Shown one piece after another: positions 1-9,268 of a stretch of 64,000 nt of DNA. The stretch is from Candidatus Poribacteria bacterium (GTDB taxonomy: Bacteria > Poribacteria > WGA-4E > WGA-3G): assembly GCA_009841255.1 (NCBI GenBank), contig VXMD01000026.1, positions 27,777 through 91,776 of the forward strand. The letters are read 5' to 3'. Made by a program: the position numbers and the translations under genes. Numbering within the stretch: position 1 is the first letter of the stretch; the number at the start of each line of letters is the position of its first letter. Below the pieces are notes generated by a model. That model worked only from the letters and a program-made list of their open reading frames with translations. It did no database searches and was not told the DNA's origin.

Positions 1-1293
1 GAGAACGCCGATATGATCGGCTTAAGTGGACTCATTACACCGTCCTTGGATGAGATGGTGCACGTCGCTGGAGAGATGGAGCGTGAAGGTTTCCGAATCC
101 CACTCCTTATCGGTGGCGCGACGACTTCAAAGGTCCATACCGCCGTTCAAATCGAACCCGCATATAGCGGTTCGACAATTCACGTCAGGGATGCCTCTCG
201 AAGTGTTGGCGTTGTCGGTGAACTTATGAGCAGTGAAAGACAACAGACCTTTACTGAGCAAACCCGTGAGGAATACGCTGATATCCGGGAACGTCGCGCC
301 AGAAATCGGCAACAGGCGAACCTGCTATCTTTTGCTGTTGCTCAGGAACGGAGAGCCACACTGGATTGGCGAAATTATCAACCGCCGACGCCGTGTATGA
401 TAGGTACTCAGGTGTTTGGAGACTATTCGTTAGCGGAACTCGTTGACTATATCGACTGGAGTCCGTTCTTTACGACGTGGGGACTCCGCGGCAAATATCC
501 GAATATACTGGAGCATCCAGAGGTCGGTGAGGAGGCGCGTAAACTCCTTAAGGATGCTGAAACGCTCCTCCGGGTTATCATCGAAGAGAAAAGGTTTCAG
601 GCACGCGCTGTCGTTGGAATTTATCCTGCTAACGGTGTCGGTGAGGATACTGAAATTTACGCCGACGAAGCGCGGGAAGAAGGGATCGCCACCTTGCACC
701 ACCTGCGCCAACAGACGGAACAGCCCTTTACGCGACCGAACCTCAGTCTCGGTGATTTCATTGCACCGAGGACAACAGGGGTCCCGGATTATATTGGAGC
801 ATTTGCTGTGACAACGGGTATCGGTGTCTCTGAATTCTGTGCTGAGTTTGAGCGGGAACAGGACGATTACAACAGTATTATGGCAAAGGCGTTAGCGGAC
901 CGACTGGCGGAGGCTTTCGCGGAACGGATGCATCAGCACGTTCGTACAACGCTTTGGGGGTATGCCGTTGATGAGACGTTGGATAACGAAGCCCTGATTG
1001 CTGAAAGATACCGTGGGATTCGTCCGGCGCCGGGATATCCTGCATGTCCTGACCATAACCAGAAACGCGTGTTGTTTGACTTATTGAACGTTACGGAAAA
1101 CACGGGGATCTCTCTCACCGAGAGTCTGGCGATGTCACCGGCGGCATCTGTAAGTGGATGGTATTATTCGCATCCAGAGGCGCGATATTTCAGCATTGCT
1201 CGGATTGGGGAAGATCAAGTCTCGAATTACGCAGGACGTGCCGGTATGGACATCGAAACGACGAAACGATGGCTGAGGCCGTTGCTTACATAA
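1..1293 (+). CDS. metH: Methionine synthase, cobalamin-dependent, C-terminal part (5' end outside window)
   Basis: Reading frame is open from base 1, so the gene begins upstream; 430 C-terminal residues are visible out of about 1200 usual for MetH. Residues 1-75 match the end of the cobalamin-binding domain (GLSGLITPSLDEM, IGGATTS). Residues from about 110 onward match the AdoMet-binding reactivation domain, with the RAVVGIYPAN motif near residue 200 and a Y-R-G-I-R-P-A-P-G-Y-P stretch near 345. Known role of the family: transfer of a methyl group from methyl-tetrahydrofolate through cob(I)alamin to homocysteine, with reductive remethylation by AdoMet. A bidirectional hairpin terminator follows the stop. 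A second methionine-cycle gene lies at 45360-47213. Confidence 0.95.
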   Translation, partial: ENADMIGLSGLITPSLDEMVHVAGEMEREGFRIPLLIGGATTSKVHTAVQIEPAYSGSTIHVRDASRSVGVVGELMSSERQQTFTEQTREEYADIRERRARNRQQANLLSFAVAQERRATLDWRNYQPPTPCMIGTQVFGDYSLAELVDYIDWSPFFTTWGLRGKYPNILEHPEVGEEARKLLKDAETLLRVIIEEKRFQARAVVGIYPANGVGEDTEIYADEAREEGIATLHHLRQQTEQPFTRPNLSLGDFIAPRTTGVPDYIGAFAVTTGIGVSEFCAEFEREQDDYNSIMAKALADRLAEAFAERMHQHVRTTLWGYAVDETLDNEALIAERYRGIRPAPGYPACPDHNQKRVLFDLLNVTENTGISLTESLAMSPAASVSGWYYSHPEARYFSIARIGEDQVSNYAGRAGMDIETTKRWLRPLLT

Positions 1294-1312
1294 AAAGATC
1301 TTAATAACAAAA

Positions 1313-1348
1313 AAACAGGTCGGTGAAACTCCTTCCACTGACCTGTTT
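1313..1348. terminator. Bidirectional hairpin terminator between convergent genes
   Basis: A 13-bp stem (1313-1325 with 1336-1348, one G:T pair) encloses a 10-nt loop. It is preceded by an A-run and ends in TTT, so it can serve metH on the plus strand and the VOC gene on the minus strand. Confidence 0.75.
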
Positions 1349-1406
1349 ATTGTGAATTCCTTACTTCTGCGCTTCCTTATTGAAGTAAGCACGGCATTAT
1401 TAACCA

Positions 1407-1769
1407 TTACACCACAGGCTGATACAGACCAATGCAGTTGCCACTTGGGTCGAGGAACAACGCGAAGGAACCTATGCCGCTCGGAATAGGACGCGGCGGC
1501 ACAAGGGTCTGACCCCCGAGGCTCTCCGCCTTCTCAAGCGATGTCTGAAGATCATCGACCTGAATATAAATCGTGACGCCGTTATCAGAACACATATCGT
1601 CGGTCGTCGAGAAGATGTGTCCATCTACTTCATTCTCTGATTCTGGGTCCACACTATAGATGCCGTGCGTGTTATAGTTAATATTCCAACCGAACAAGGA
1701 ACCGTAAAACTTGCTTAGTGATTCACCGTCCCTTCCTGATATTTCAAAGTGTACGACAGAGTTTCCCAT
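1407..1769 (-). CDS. VOC family protein (glyoxalase/bleomycin-resistance fold)
   Basis: A 120-residue protein starting MGNSVVHFEISG, with the paired beta-alpha-beta-beta-beta layout of VOC proteins: FYGSLFGWN in the first half, and VDDLQTSLEKAESLGG and LFLDPSGNCIGLYQP in the second. VOC members bind a divalent metal and act as isomerases, dioxygenases or binding proteins; the substrate cannot be read here. The frame is open further upstream to 1874, but I place the start at 1769 because a strong GGAGGTGAAAGGA ribosome binding site lies just before it and the family begins at this point. Confidence 0.8.
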   Translation of the reverse strand: MGNSVVHFEISGRDGESLSKFYGSLFGWNINYNTHGIYSVDPESENEVDGHIFSTTDDMCSDNGVTIYIQVDDLQTSLEKAESLGGQTLVPPRPIPSGIGSFALFLDPSGNCIGLYQPVV

Positions 1770-2046
1770 TAATTCTATTCCTTTCACCTCCAACATAGAG
1801 ACAGATTCAAAAAGCCGCCTGCTACTAAGCAAGTACTCTCTTGCGCTCGCCTCCAAACATCGAATAATCGCCAATGAATGCTTTATCCCTTCTGAATTTT
1901 AGGGTAGGTTCGTAGTAATGCGATTTATCGCACTGCTTCGCAGTGAGAAAAGGTCAACAACAGACATTGTCCCGCAAGTCCATACGCGACTTTCGAATTG
2001 CTCTACTACAAACCAAAGTTGGTACCCGTAATAATTTGGGAGTCGG
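1770..2046. other. Intergenic stretch with two overlapping small hairpins
   Basis: No gene is supported here. Two short perfect hairpins overlap: TGCGAT/ATCGCA at 1919-1932 and CACTGC/GCAGTG at 1931-1945. They resemble the short palindromic repeats seen elsewhere in the window. Confidence 0.5.
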
Positions 2047-2844
2047 TTAATCGGCTTTGATGTCAGCCCAGGTGGTTGTGAGTTTACCTGAAGGTTCAAT
2101 ATCAGCCGCTGTTGCTAATCCGTCATTCATGAGGGTTGCAATATCATCTTCGTCTAACGCGACCTTGAAGATGGCAACGTCGTCAACGATTCCGGCGAAG
2201 AACTCACCCCATTGACCGTGTTGCCCAGTGGCAAGATAAATACCGATTAGAAAGGGTTTATCGGTTAGCGGGTTCCTTCCTAAGTTTGGTGTCGTTACCC
2301 CTTCACCGATCTGATCGGCGTCTATATATACGCCGAACCCGTCACCGTCCCACGTAACAGCAACGTGATGCCAGTCTGTATCTGGCTTCCAAGGCGCATC
2401 TATAAAGTGAAGCGTGCCGCCGGGGTCATGCGTGTGATGTCGGATTCTACCGGCATCCCACCAAAATCCGGGTGCCCAATCATCTTTCGTTATCACAGCC
2501 ATACCGCCACCGGGAGGCTTATCTAATTTAAACCAAAAGGCGATCGTATGTTCGGCACCCACATTCAAAGAATCATCGTGTTCAATCTCCACATAAGCAT
2601 CCGAGCCATTAAGACTCAAACCTTTGCCAAACTTACCATCAACCCATTTGGCACCGCCCTCAATCGAGCCGTCGTTGCCCGTCCCGGAGGAATCTCCGGC
2701 TTTCTTACCATTTCCCTCATCAAAGAGCCACATTCCGACACAATCTGCAAAGTCAATTTCAGCAAAACTTGTACCTACAAACATTAGGCTCATCGCCATT
2801 AAACTGACACATAACAATTTTAACCCTGTAACTCTGGTTTTCAT
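2047..2844 (-). CDS. Secreted LamG (concanavalin A-like) domain protein
   Basis: A 265-residue protein with a signal peptide (residues 1-28, cleavage after TSFA) and one LamG/jelly-roll domain spanning about 35-235. Typical features are LWLFDEGNG-like early strands, GKGLSLNGSDAYVEI, HTIAFWFKL, WHHVAVTWDGDGFGVYID and the closing GIVDDVAIFKVAL. Such domains bind carbohydrates or other ligands in the periplasm or outside the cell; no catalytic residues are apparent. The ribosome binding site AAGGAG lies 10 nt before the ATG. A consensus promoter about 150 nt upstream gives a rather long leader. Confidence 0.85.
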   Translation of the reverse strand: MKTRVTGLKLLCVSLMAMSLMFVGTSFAEIDFADCVGMWLFDEGNGKKAGDSSGTGNDGSIEGGAKWVDGKFGKGLSLNGSDAYVEIEHDDSLNVGAEHTIAFWFKLDKPPGGGMAVITKDDWAPGFWWDAGRIRHHTHDPGGTLHFIDAPWKPDTDWHHVAVTWDGDGFGVYIDADQIGEGVTTPNLGRNPLTDKPFLIGIYLATGQHGQWGEFFAGIVDDVAIFKVALDEDDIATLMNDGLATAADIEPSGKLTTTWADIKAD

Positions 2845-2994
2845 CTTTTGCTATCTCCTTCATCTATTCTCAGAGCGAAAGCCAACGAATTATCCACCGG
2901 CTATTCCTCAAAAGTGAGTCTCGCCCGATAGGTATTGGTCACTGAGGCAGCAAGACGCATCTGGCTTTCCTCTGTGTAATAATTGTATTATACG

Positions 2995-3024
2995 ATTATA
3001 CCATTTAGATGTTTCATGTGTCAA
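2995..3024 (-). promoter_or_regulatory. Sigma-70-type promoter for the LamG gene
   Basis: Minus-strand TTGACA (3019-3024), an 18-bp spacer and TATAAT (2995-3000). The predicted transcript has a leader of about 145 nt before the ATG at 2844. Confidence 0.75.
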
Positions 3025-3056
3025 GTGCGCTTTTCGTGGTGTGTTTCGCATTTGGA

Positions 3057-3085
3057 TTGATATTCAAGCAAATTTCTGTTATAAT
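3057..3085 (+). promoter_or_regulatory. Sigma-70-type promoter for the DUF58 gene
   Basis: TTGATA (3057-3062), a 17-bp spacer and TATAAT (3080-3085). It is divergent from the LamG promoter and about 70 nt upstream of the ATG at 3158. Confidence 0.75.
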
Positions 3086-3157
3086 TGTGGACAAGATTAC
3101 CGTTGCACCAAAACGCCCGTGTCCGTCGCCGTTTTTAAGTAATCTAGGAAAGGAAAT

Positions 3158-4048
3158 ATGCAAACATCTCATAAATACTTAGACCCAGTTGCCCTCTCTC
3201 GAATTGGCGGTATGGAACTCGTCGCGCGGCTCGTCGTTGAGGGATTTGTTACTGGGTTGCACAAAAGTCCGTACCAAGGGTTCAGCGTGGAATTCGCCGA
3301 ACACCGGCAGTATATGCCCGGCGATGAGATCCGTTATATCGACTGGAAAGTCTATGGAAAATCGGATCGGTATTACGTCAAGAAGTTTGAAGAGGAGACG
3401 AATCTGCGCGCATATGTCCTTCTGGATACGAGTGCATCGATGAACTATAAGCACGCAGCGGAAGGATTGACGAAGTTTGAATACGGGTGTTATCTCGCGG
3501 CGACGCTCACCTATCTTATGCTGAAGCAACGCGACTCTGTCGGGTTGGCACTCTTCGACACGGACATTACGCAATACATTCCACCGAGGGGTGCCGCAAC
3601 GCATCTACGAGCGATTATGTCGGCTTTGGAGAACGCTACGCCCGGTCAGGAGACCGAGTTGAGCAGCCTCTTCCATGAACTCGCCAAACGGATTGTGAGA
3701 CGCGGTTTGGTGATTGTCATCTCCGATCTACTTGACGAACCCGCACAGGTCATCTCAGCCCTGAAACACCTCCGCCATCAGAAACATGAGGTTATCGTTT
3801 TCCACTTACTTGATCCCGCCGAACTTACCTTCCCTTATACCGGTTCTGTCGTCTTTCGGGACATGGAAACGGGGCAGACGCTTTCAACGCAGGCGGATAC
3901 CCTGAAAGCAGATTATCTTGAAAAATTGAATCAGTTCATTCAGAGTTACCGTCGCGGGTGCGGCGCGAGTCAGATCGATTACGTTCAGCTGGATACCGCG
4001 ACGCCGTTTGACTATGCACTGTCTGAGTACCTGTCCCGTCGAAAATAG
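3158..4048 (+). CDS. DUF58 domain protein (vWA-like)
   Basis: A 296-residue cytoplasmic protein. Residues 40-65 carry the DUF58 signature (SVEFAEHRQYMPGDEIRYID) and residues 90-94 (DTSAS) match a MIDAS-type metal-binding motif of a vWA fold. In other bacteria DUF58 genes usually sit beside a MoxR AAA ATPase and vWA membrane proteins; none is within reach here, so the gene is isolated. The ribosome binding site AGGAAAGG precedes the ATG by 5 nt. The molecular function is not established. Confidence 0.85.
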   Translation: MQTSHKYLDPVALSRIGGMELVARLVVEGFVTGLHKSPYQGFSVEFAEHRQYMPGDEIRYIDWKVYGKSDRYYVKKFEEETNLRAYVLLDTSASMNYKHAAEGLTKFEYGCYLAATLTYLMLKQRDSVGLALFDTDITQYIPPRGAATHLRAIMSALENATPGQETELSSLFHELAKRIVRRGLVIVISDLLDEPAQVISALKHLRHQKHEVIVFHLLDPAELTFPYTGSVVFRDMETGQTLSTQADTLKADYLEKLNQFIQSYRRGCGASQIDYVQLDTATPFDYALSEYLSRRK

Positions 4049-4087
4049 ACCTCGCTTCTATAATATCCCTACATTGATGATAACATC

Positions 4088-7000
4088 TTACGCAGCGGCA
4101 GAGGTGCGTTTGATGACCACAACCGTTAAATCATCATACTGTTCCGCGTCCTCAACGAATCTATTCACGTCTTCGACGATGTGTTGGATAACTTCCTCAG
4201 CGGTGTATTCGTTTGGTATCTGGGAAACCAATTCTATTAAACGTTCGGCTCCGTACATTTCTTCATCGGGGTTGAGGGCTTCGATGAGACCGTCGGAATG
4301 GAAGATCAGCATATCACCTTCAGATAAATCGAAAGCGGTAGATTCATATTGAACGCTTTTCATGCCACCGAGGGGCAGGTCACTATTTTCAATTTCAATA
4401 ACTTCAGTGCCCCTTTTGAGGATTGGGTAGGGTTGCCCGCCGTTGGCGTAGTGGACCCGTTTCTCGGATTCGTTCAGAATTGCCAGGTTAAGCGCAATAA
4501 AACTGGGACCGTACATCCGAGGTGCTAACCCAGCATTGAGGTCGGTGAGGATCGCGTCGGCGTCGGATCTAAATCTGGCAACTTCGTGCAGCATTCCGTT
4601 CGTGAGCACGGCGTTCATTGCCCCGCGTAATCCTTTGCCTGCCGCATCTGCGACTGCAATAACGGTATGTCCATTTTCAACGGTCAGGTAATCGTAAAAA
4701 TCGCCGCCCACCTGCGTTGCTGGGACCGACATCCCGGCAATATCAAATCCTTTTGTATCGGGGGATTCCGTGGGGAGTAGCCCCATTTGAATATTTTGTG
4801 CCTCGTCGAGTTCGGCACGGATTCGCTGTATCTCCGCTGCCTCCCTTTGCAACATTTCATTGCGAAGTTGGGCGGTGTGCCTCCGGCTGATGATCAAGCG
4901 GCCGACGAGCGCAAGGACAATGATCGTGAAGATAAGCGTGGGGAGATGGGTGCGCCACTGTGTCCAGAACGGTGATGGGATACTAAAGTCGACCACAGCA
5001 GGTGGATGCGTGTAGGGCCAGTCTTCGCGAAAAGCCTTAACGATGAAGCTATAGGTGCCGGCTTTAAGACCCGTATATCGTATGCATAAAACGCCATCTT
5101 GGTGTTGAAATCCCTGCTGAACACCGTTATTATGCGTGGCTTGTTGCGTTTCCAATCCGGATGCGGGGAACCATTTGTCGGATGAGGCACCGGAACCGGT
5201 GGGCAAAAGTGAGAACACCTCCGCTGAAAGCCTTGTCCATCCAGGGCTATCCAACCCGATAATTTTAAATTCATAGGAGAGCCGTTCTCGGAGCGGACTG
5301 ATGCCGCGCACATAGAAGATGATGTGTTTGTTGCCACGTGCGGGTAAATGAATAGGCGATGAGAGTGCGGTATAGGTTTTATCGGTCCTTAGAGCAGTGA
5401 GTCGATAGAATGGGAGTCCCCCGCGCGTTGGAGTGTATTGTGTAACGCCGCCTTGGCTTGCAAACCAAATATCTTTGTCGGAGGATTCATAAATTTTCGA
5501 GATATTGTTATGTGCCAGACCGTCTTTTGTGGTGAGCGTATCAAAGGTTTTACCATCGTATCGGACGGTACCGCCGCCCTTTGTTGCGAACCATATACTG
5601 CCGCTACTATCCTCCATGACATCCTGCACATTGTCGACGAGGAATCCCTGTTTTCTCGAATGCTGAGATGTATTTTTGGTTGTATACGCTGTGAGTTCAT
5701 TTCCATCGTAACGAACGGCACCCTGAGAGGTCGCGAGCCAGAGGACACCTTCGCGCGTCATTAAGGACACGTTTTCTGAAGCGAGTTCAATGTCTTCAGC
5801 TGTGATGAGTTCTTGGTCCCGATATTTCTTGAGAGCGTCCGGAAAGAGAAACGTAATTTCCTCCTTCTTTGCTGTTGGGTGCTGCCACGCACCGAGTGGG
5901 GCGGCACGGGAATGCCCGTTAAGCACAATCGGTGTGGTCGGATCAGAGACATTCCAGCGGATTAACTTTCCCGTCACAGCATTGAAAAACCATTTGGCAC
6001 CCGATGGCATTTCGAACATCTTTGTTACTTTAATCAGATAGGGAAGTGTCTCAGGCTCAATATCTATAGACGTTGAGGGTCCAATCTTTTTTGGATAGGA
6101 TTGCACTCTTCCGTTCTCATAAAGTACCCATAATTTTTCGGCATCCGTGTGCAAGGTATTTATACGGGAGTCGGCATGATCGATTTCCAAGGTTGTTTGA
6201 AAAGGGATTCTCTGGAATCGGTTTGTAAACCATAACAATCCTGCTGCGTCCGCTTTGAAAAGGTGTCCACCAAAAGCCAACCATCGGTGTTCCCCTTCGG
6301 TGACAAATAGATTCGGGTGCCTATCAGAAAGTCTCCTGGGGCGTCCGGTTTGGGGTTTGATAAAGATAGAAACTTGATCGAAGGACTTGTCGCCGTAGCG
6401 GAAGAACGTATATCGCGTCGCGTTTTCACCATATACCGGTTTATTGATGAACCAGATATATTTGCCGACTTCAAATATTTTAACAATATCTGTCCAAAGT
6501 GCGAAGGGTGACTTCCCTCTAATTCTACGACTGATTCCAGTACCGTGATTTTGGATGGCAGGGCTTGGGTTGAAGACTGTCACACCGTTGTCATGTCCGA
6601 ACCACAAATCACCGTTAATTGCTTCAAGAATCGTCCGAATTCGGTCAATATCAAGCGCATTATTGACACTATAAGGGATTGACTTAAAAGTCGCGTCGTA
6701 TTTTTCCGCCTCACCGCTTGCGTTCGTAAACCAAAAATTTCCCCGGGCGTCCTCAATTTCAAGAATCCCTCGCATGTGTCTGGGAGTCTGTAGTTGTGAA
6801 CCGTCCCACCATCTTGTAATGCGCCCATCGCTAAACCAGAGTCGTCCTTTCGTGTCATTTTGGAATGCGGCTTGCCTCGGCGGTCTATACCGCCCAGAAC
6901 CGGTCTGTGCTGAACGTAGCGGTAGAATCTGCTGAAAGGTTTGCCCATCGAACTTTAGGAGGAGATTATAGCCACCGAACCAAAGATTCCCGGAGGTGTC

Positions 7001-7789
7001 CTCCGTTACCGCCGCAATGTTAATCGCGGCGTTAGGGGGATTGTAACGCGTGAATCCAGTCTTCAGTTGGGGACGCCGTGTTTTAGCGTTTGGGTCATCA
7101 CTCCCGCTGGGTTTCTCGTCTGGCCGACGCGTCTCACGAAAACTCAGAATTACAGCCTTTTTTTCCTGTGTGCCTTCACTACCGGCGAGCCAGAGGGTAC
7201 TATCTTCGCTTTCGAAGATGACGTTTATTGTCAATGTTTCCGTTGACTGGCGTGGATCTTCGCTTCCAATCTCGTGCTGATGTGCCTCTGGCGGTTTTTG
7301 GACCCCTGGGGTAACATATTTCGTTAACCACTGGTTTTCACTTACCCACACGTCGCCCGCCTTGTCAACAATTAGGAAGTTTCCAGTTCCGATCCGTTTG
7401 ACCGAAGTGCCGTCAAAACGGCTGACCTGACCCATTGTTTCTGAATCATCTCGGGTAAGGAACCAGATGTGTCCCCACTTATCTTCAGCAATTTGTCGCG
7501 TGCGTCCGAGCAGTGCCCCTGGTTGGACACCCGCGACTGTTATCTCCTCCGAAATGATTGGGACAGCCTTATAAGGCACGAAAGATTTGCCATCAAACCG
7601 GCTGACACCGCCTCTATCAGAACCCAACCAAAGCGTGCCTCGGCTGTCTTGAAAGATAACTGGGACTATCGGACCCACAAGACCATCAGCAGCCGAGTAG
7701 GTTGCTATCTGCTCGAAGGCAACAGAAGGTTCGATGAGAGTGAGGAGGCATAGAATTGGGATGAATGCGAATTTTGTTAAGCTACTCAC
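4088..7789 (-). CDS. Periplasmic propeller sensor with SpoIIE-type PPM phosphatase output
   Basis: About 1233 residues. After a signal peptide (1-26) come many two-component-regulator propeller repeats (for example GSIWFATKGGGTVRYDGKTF), then a Y_Y_Y-like Ig domain, one membrane segment near 945-965, a short coiled coil and a SpoIIE/PP2C phosphatase domain from about 1028 (GGDFYDY, ADAAGKG, FHSDGLIEA, YDDLTVVVIK). This is the usual layout of a receptor whose cytoplasmic phosphatase acts on a phosphorylated STAS protein; the STAS gene at 42740-43093 is a candidate target. The frame is open to 7999, but I choose the GTG at 7789: AGGTGG lies 6 nt upstream and the signal peptide starts there. Upstream codons overlap the divergent promoter. 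Confidence 0.85.
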   Translation of the reverse strand: MSSLTKFAFIPILCLLTLIEPSVAFEQIATYSAADGLVGPIVPVIFQDSRGTLWLGSDRGGVSRFDGKSFVPYKAVPIISEEITVAGVQPGALLGRTRQIAEDKWGHIWFLTRDDSETMGQVSRFDGTSVKRIGTGNFLIVDKAGDVWVSENQWLTKYVTPGVQKPPEAHQHEIGSEDPRQSTETLTINVIFESEDSTLWLAGSEGTQEKKAVILSFRETRRPDEKPSGSDDPNAKTRRPQLKTGFTRYNPPNAAINIAAVTEDTSGNLWFGGYNLLLKFDGQTFQQILPLRSAQTGSGRYRPPRQAAFQNDTKGRLWFSDGRITRWWDGSQLQTPRHMRGILEIEDARGNFWFTNASGEAEKYDATFKSIPYSVNNALDIDRIRTILEAINGDLWFGHDNGVTVFNPSPAIQNHGTGISRRIRGKSPFALWTDIVKIFEVGKYIWFINKPVYGENATRYTFFRYGDKSFDQVSIFIKPQTGRPRRLSDRHPNLFVTEGEHRWLAFGGHLFKADAAGLLWFTNRFQRIPFQTTLEIDHADSRINTLHTDAEKLWVLYENGRVQSYPKKIGPSTSIDIEPETLPYLIKVTKMFEMPSGAKWFFNAVTGKLIRWNVSDPTTPIVLNGHSRAAPLGAWQHPTAKKEEITFLFPDALKKYRDQELITAEDIELASENVSLMTREGVLWLATSQGAVRYDGNELTAYTTKNTSQHSRKQGFLVDNVQDVMEDSSGSIWFATKGGGTVRYDGKTFDTLTTKDGLAHNNISKIYESSDKDIWFASQGGVTQYTPTRGGLPFYRLTALRTDKTYTALSSPIHLPARGNKHIIFYVRGISPLRERLSYEFKIIGLDSPGWTRLSAEVFSLLPTGSGASSDKWFPASGLETQQATHNNGVQQGFQHQDGVLCIRYTGLKAGTYSFIVKAFREDWPYTHPPAVVDFSIPSPFWTQWRTHLPTLIFTIIVLALVGRLIISRRHTAQLRNEMLQREAAEIQRIRAELDEAQNIQMGLLPTESPDTKGFDIAGMSVPATQVGGDFYDYLTVENGHTVIAVADAAGKGLRGAMNAVLTNGMLHEVARFRSDADAILTDLNAGLAPRMYGPSFIALNLAILNESEKRVHYANGGQPYPILKRGTEVIEIENSDLPLGGMKSVQYESTAFDLSEGDMLIFHSDGLIEALNPDEEMYGAERLIELVSQIPNEYTAEEVIQHIVEDVNRFVEDAEQYDDLTVVVIKRTSAAA

Positions 7790-7971
7790 TACAAACCACC
7801 TGTGATAGTTCAAAGCCGCGAAGTACTTGGAAGGTCTTTGTGGAGAAAGATTGAGTTCGAGAATAGCCCTTGAATCGGTGCGCGAGGATAAATCAGAAAA
7901 ATCTGAAAATAACCTTGCTTTGCTAAAAAGATAACAGATTTGGGAAGCAGAGTCAAGAGAAATCAAACGCA

Positions 7972-8000
7972 TTGACCCCTTAAAGGGATTGTGATACAAT
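7972..8000 (+). promoter_or_regulatory. Sigma-70-type promoter for the oxidoreductase at 8063
   Basis: TTGACC (7972-7977), a 17-bp spacer and TACAAT (7995-8000), about 60 nt upstream of the ATG at 8063. Confidence 0.7.
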
Positions 8001-8062
8001 GCGAAATATCAACAGCGTAGGTAGAGGGACACAAGGACGATCAAACGTGAAAGGAGAGAACC

Positions 8063-9214
8063 ATGAAGACATATCGGATCGGAATTTTGGGATGTAGAGG
8101 GCGCGGGACGGCAGCAGCACGGGCATATCATGCGCATCCACGGACCGAGATTGTTGGACTCTGTGATCTGATTCAGGAGCGTCTCGATACGCTCGGTGAA
8201 GAGGTCAACGTCACCGCACGGTTTACCGATTTAGATGAGATGATTCGGCAGACCCAACCCGACATCGTTGCGATTCCCACCGGCACGGAATTCCACTATG
8301 ATCTGTGCATGCGCGTGCTGGAACATGGTGTCCATATTGAGGTCGAAAAGCCGATGTGTGTAGATCTCGTACAGGCGGATGCCGTTATTGCCAAAGCGAA
8401 GGAAAAAGGCGTGCAGATCGCCGTCCACCATCAAGGTAGAGTCGGTGCCCCTATGCAAGCGCTCTCACGAGCCTTTGATGCGGGCAAGATCGGTGCGTTG
8501 CGCTATATGTACGGCAGTGGGAAAGGCTACTACGGCGGCTACGGCTTGATGAACATCGGCACCCACATGCTCAACAACATGCTCCACTTCGGGAAACGTT
8601 GCCAGAGTATTGTGGCACACCTGACGACGGGCGGAAAACCGATTCTGCCGACAGACGTTGTGCCGTCGCCGAGTGGTATGGGGACAATCGCGGGCGAATA
8701 TATCACGGCGACACTGCAGTATGAGGGCAATGTCACGGGTACCCTGCTCCAACACCGCTTTGACAAAATGGATACCAATGGGTATATTATGGAGCTTTAC
8801 GGCACTGAAGGGAGGCTCTTCTGGGGACTCGGTGGCGCCTGGTGGCTACCGACACCGCACTATGTTCCTGACGGCACACACGACCAGTGGGAAGCGTTGG
8901 AACTTATCTATCCTGATCACTACGACTCTGAAGGTAGCGCGTCGGAAGCGGATTACTGGTTTGTGGAGGATTACGTCAATGCTTTAGATGAGGGCCGAGC
9001 CCATACATGCAGCGGGACCGAGGGACGACACATCATTGAGATGATGATGGGTATCTTTGAGTCAGCGGCTTACGGCACGAGCGTTGACCTTCCGCAATCC
9101 GATCGGCGACATCCCTTGTTACGCTGGCGTGAGGAAGCGGGGTTGGATTCACCTGCGGAGATGCCGAGAGCGTATTGGGATTGGCTCACGTTGGAATCCG
9201 AACGGATTAACTAA
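8063..9214 (+). CDS. Gfo/Idh/MocA family oxidoreductase
   Basis: A 383-residue protein. Residues 1-120 form the Rossmann domain with GILGCRGRG at the dinucleotide site and the family signature EVEKPM near residue 95. The rest is the Gfo/Idh/MocA C-terminal alpha/beta domain. Members oxidise or reduce sugars and inositol-like polyols with NAD(P); the substrate here is unknown. A GAAAGGAG ribosome binding site precedes the ATG by 6 nt. The gene is monocistronic, with its own promoter at 7972-8000 and a terminator hairpin at 9242. It faces a second, distinct family member at 9268-10236. Confidence 0.9.
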   Translation: MKTYRIGILGCRGRGTAAARAYHAHPRTEIVGLCDLIQERLDTLGEEVNVTARFTDLDEMIRQTQPDIVAIPTGTEFHYDLCMRVLEHGVHIEVEKPMCVDLVQADAVIAKAKEKGVQIAVHHQGRVGAPMQALSRAFDAGKIGALRYMYGSGKGYYGGYGLMNIGTHMLNNMLHFGKRCQSIVAHLTTGGKPILPTDVVPSPSGMGTIAGEYITATLQYEGNVTGTLLQHRFDKMDTNGYIMELYGTEGRLFWGLGGAWWLPTPHYVPDGTHDQWEALELIYPDHYDSEGSASEADYWFVEDYVNALDEGRAHTCSGTEGRHIIEMMMGIFESAAYGTSVDLPQSDRRHPLLRWREEAGLDSPAEMPRAYWDWLTLESERIN

Positions 9215-9241
9215 CTTCCAGGAAATCAATTTTTTACTACT

Positions 9242-9268
9242 GGCGAGGTTTCCGAACCTCGCCCTTTT
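9242..9268 (+). terminator. Rho-independent terminator
   Basis: A perfect 9-bp stem (GGCGAGGTT 9242-9250 with AACCTCGCC 9255-9263) and a 4-nt loop, followed by CTTTTTATTT. The stem is the same palindrome found at 31453-31473. Confidence 0.8.

Noticed and set aside
7790..7999. Extended N terminus of the propeller phosphatase
   Set aside because: It would bury the signal peptide 70 residues inside and overlap the divergent promoter; the GTG at 7789 has a good ribosome binding site.
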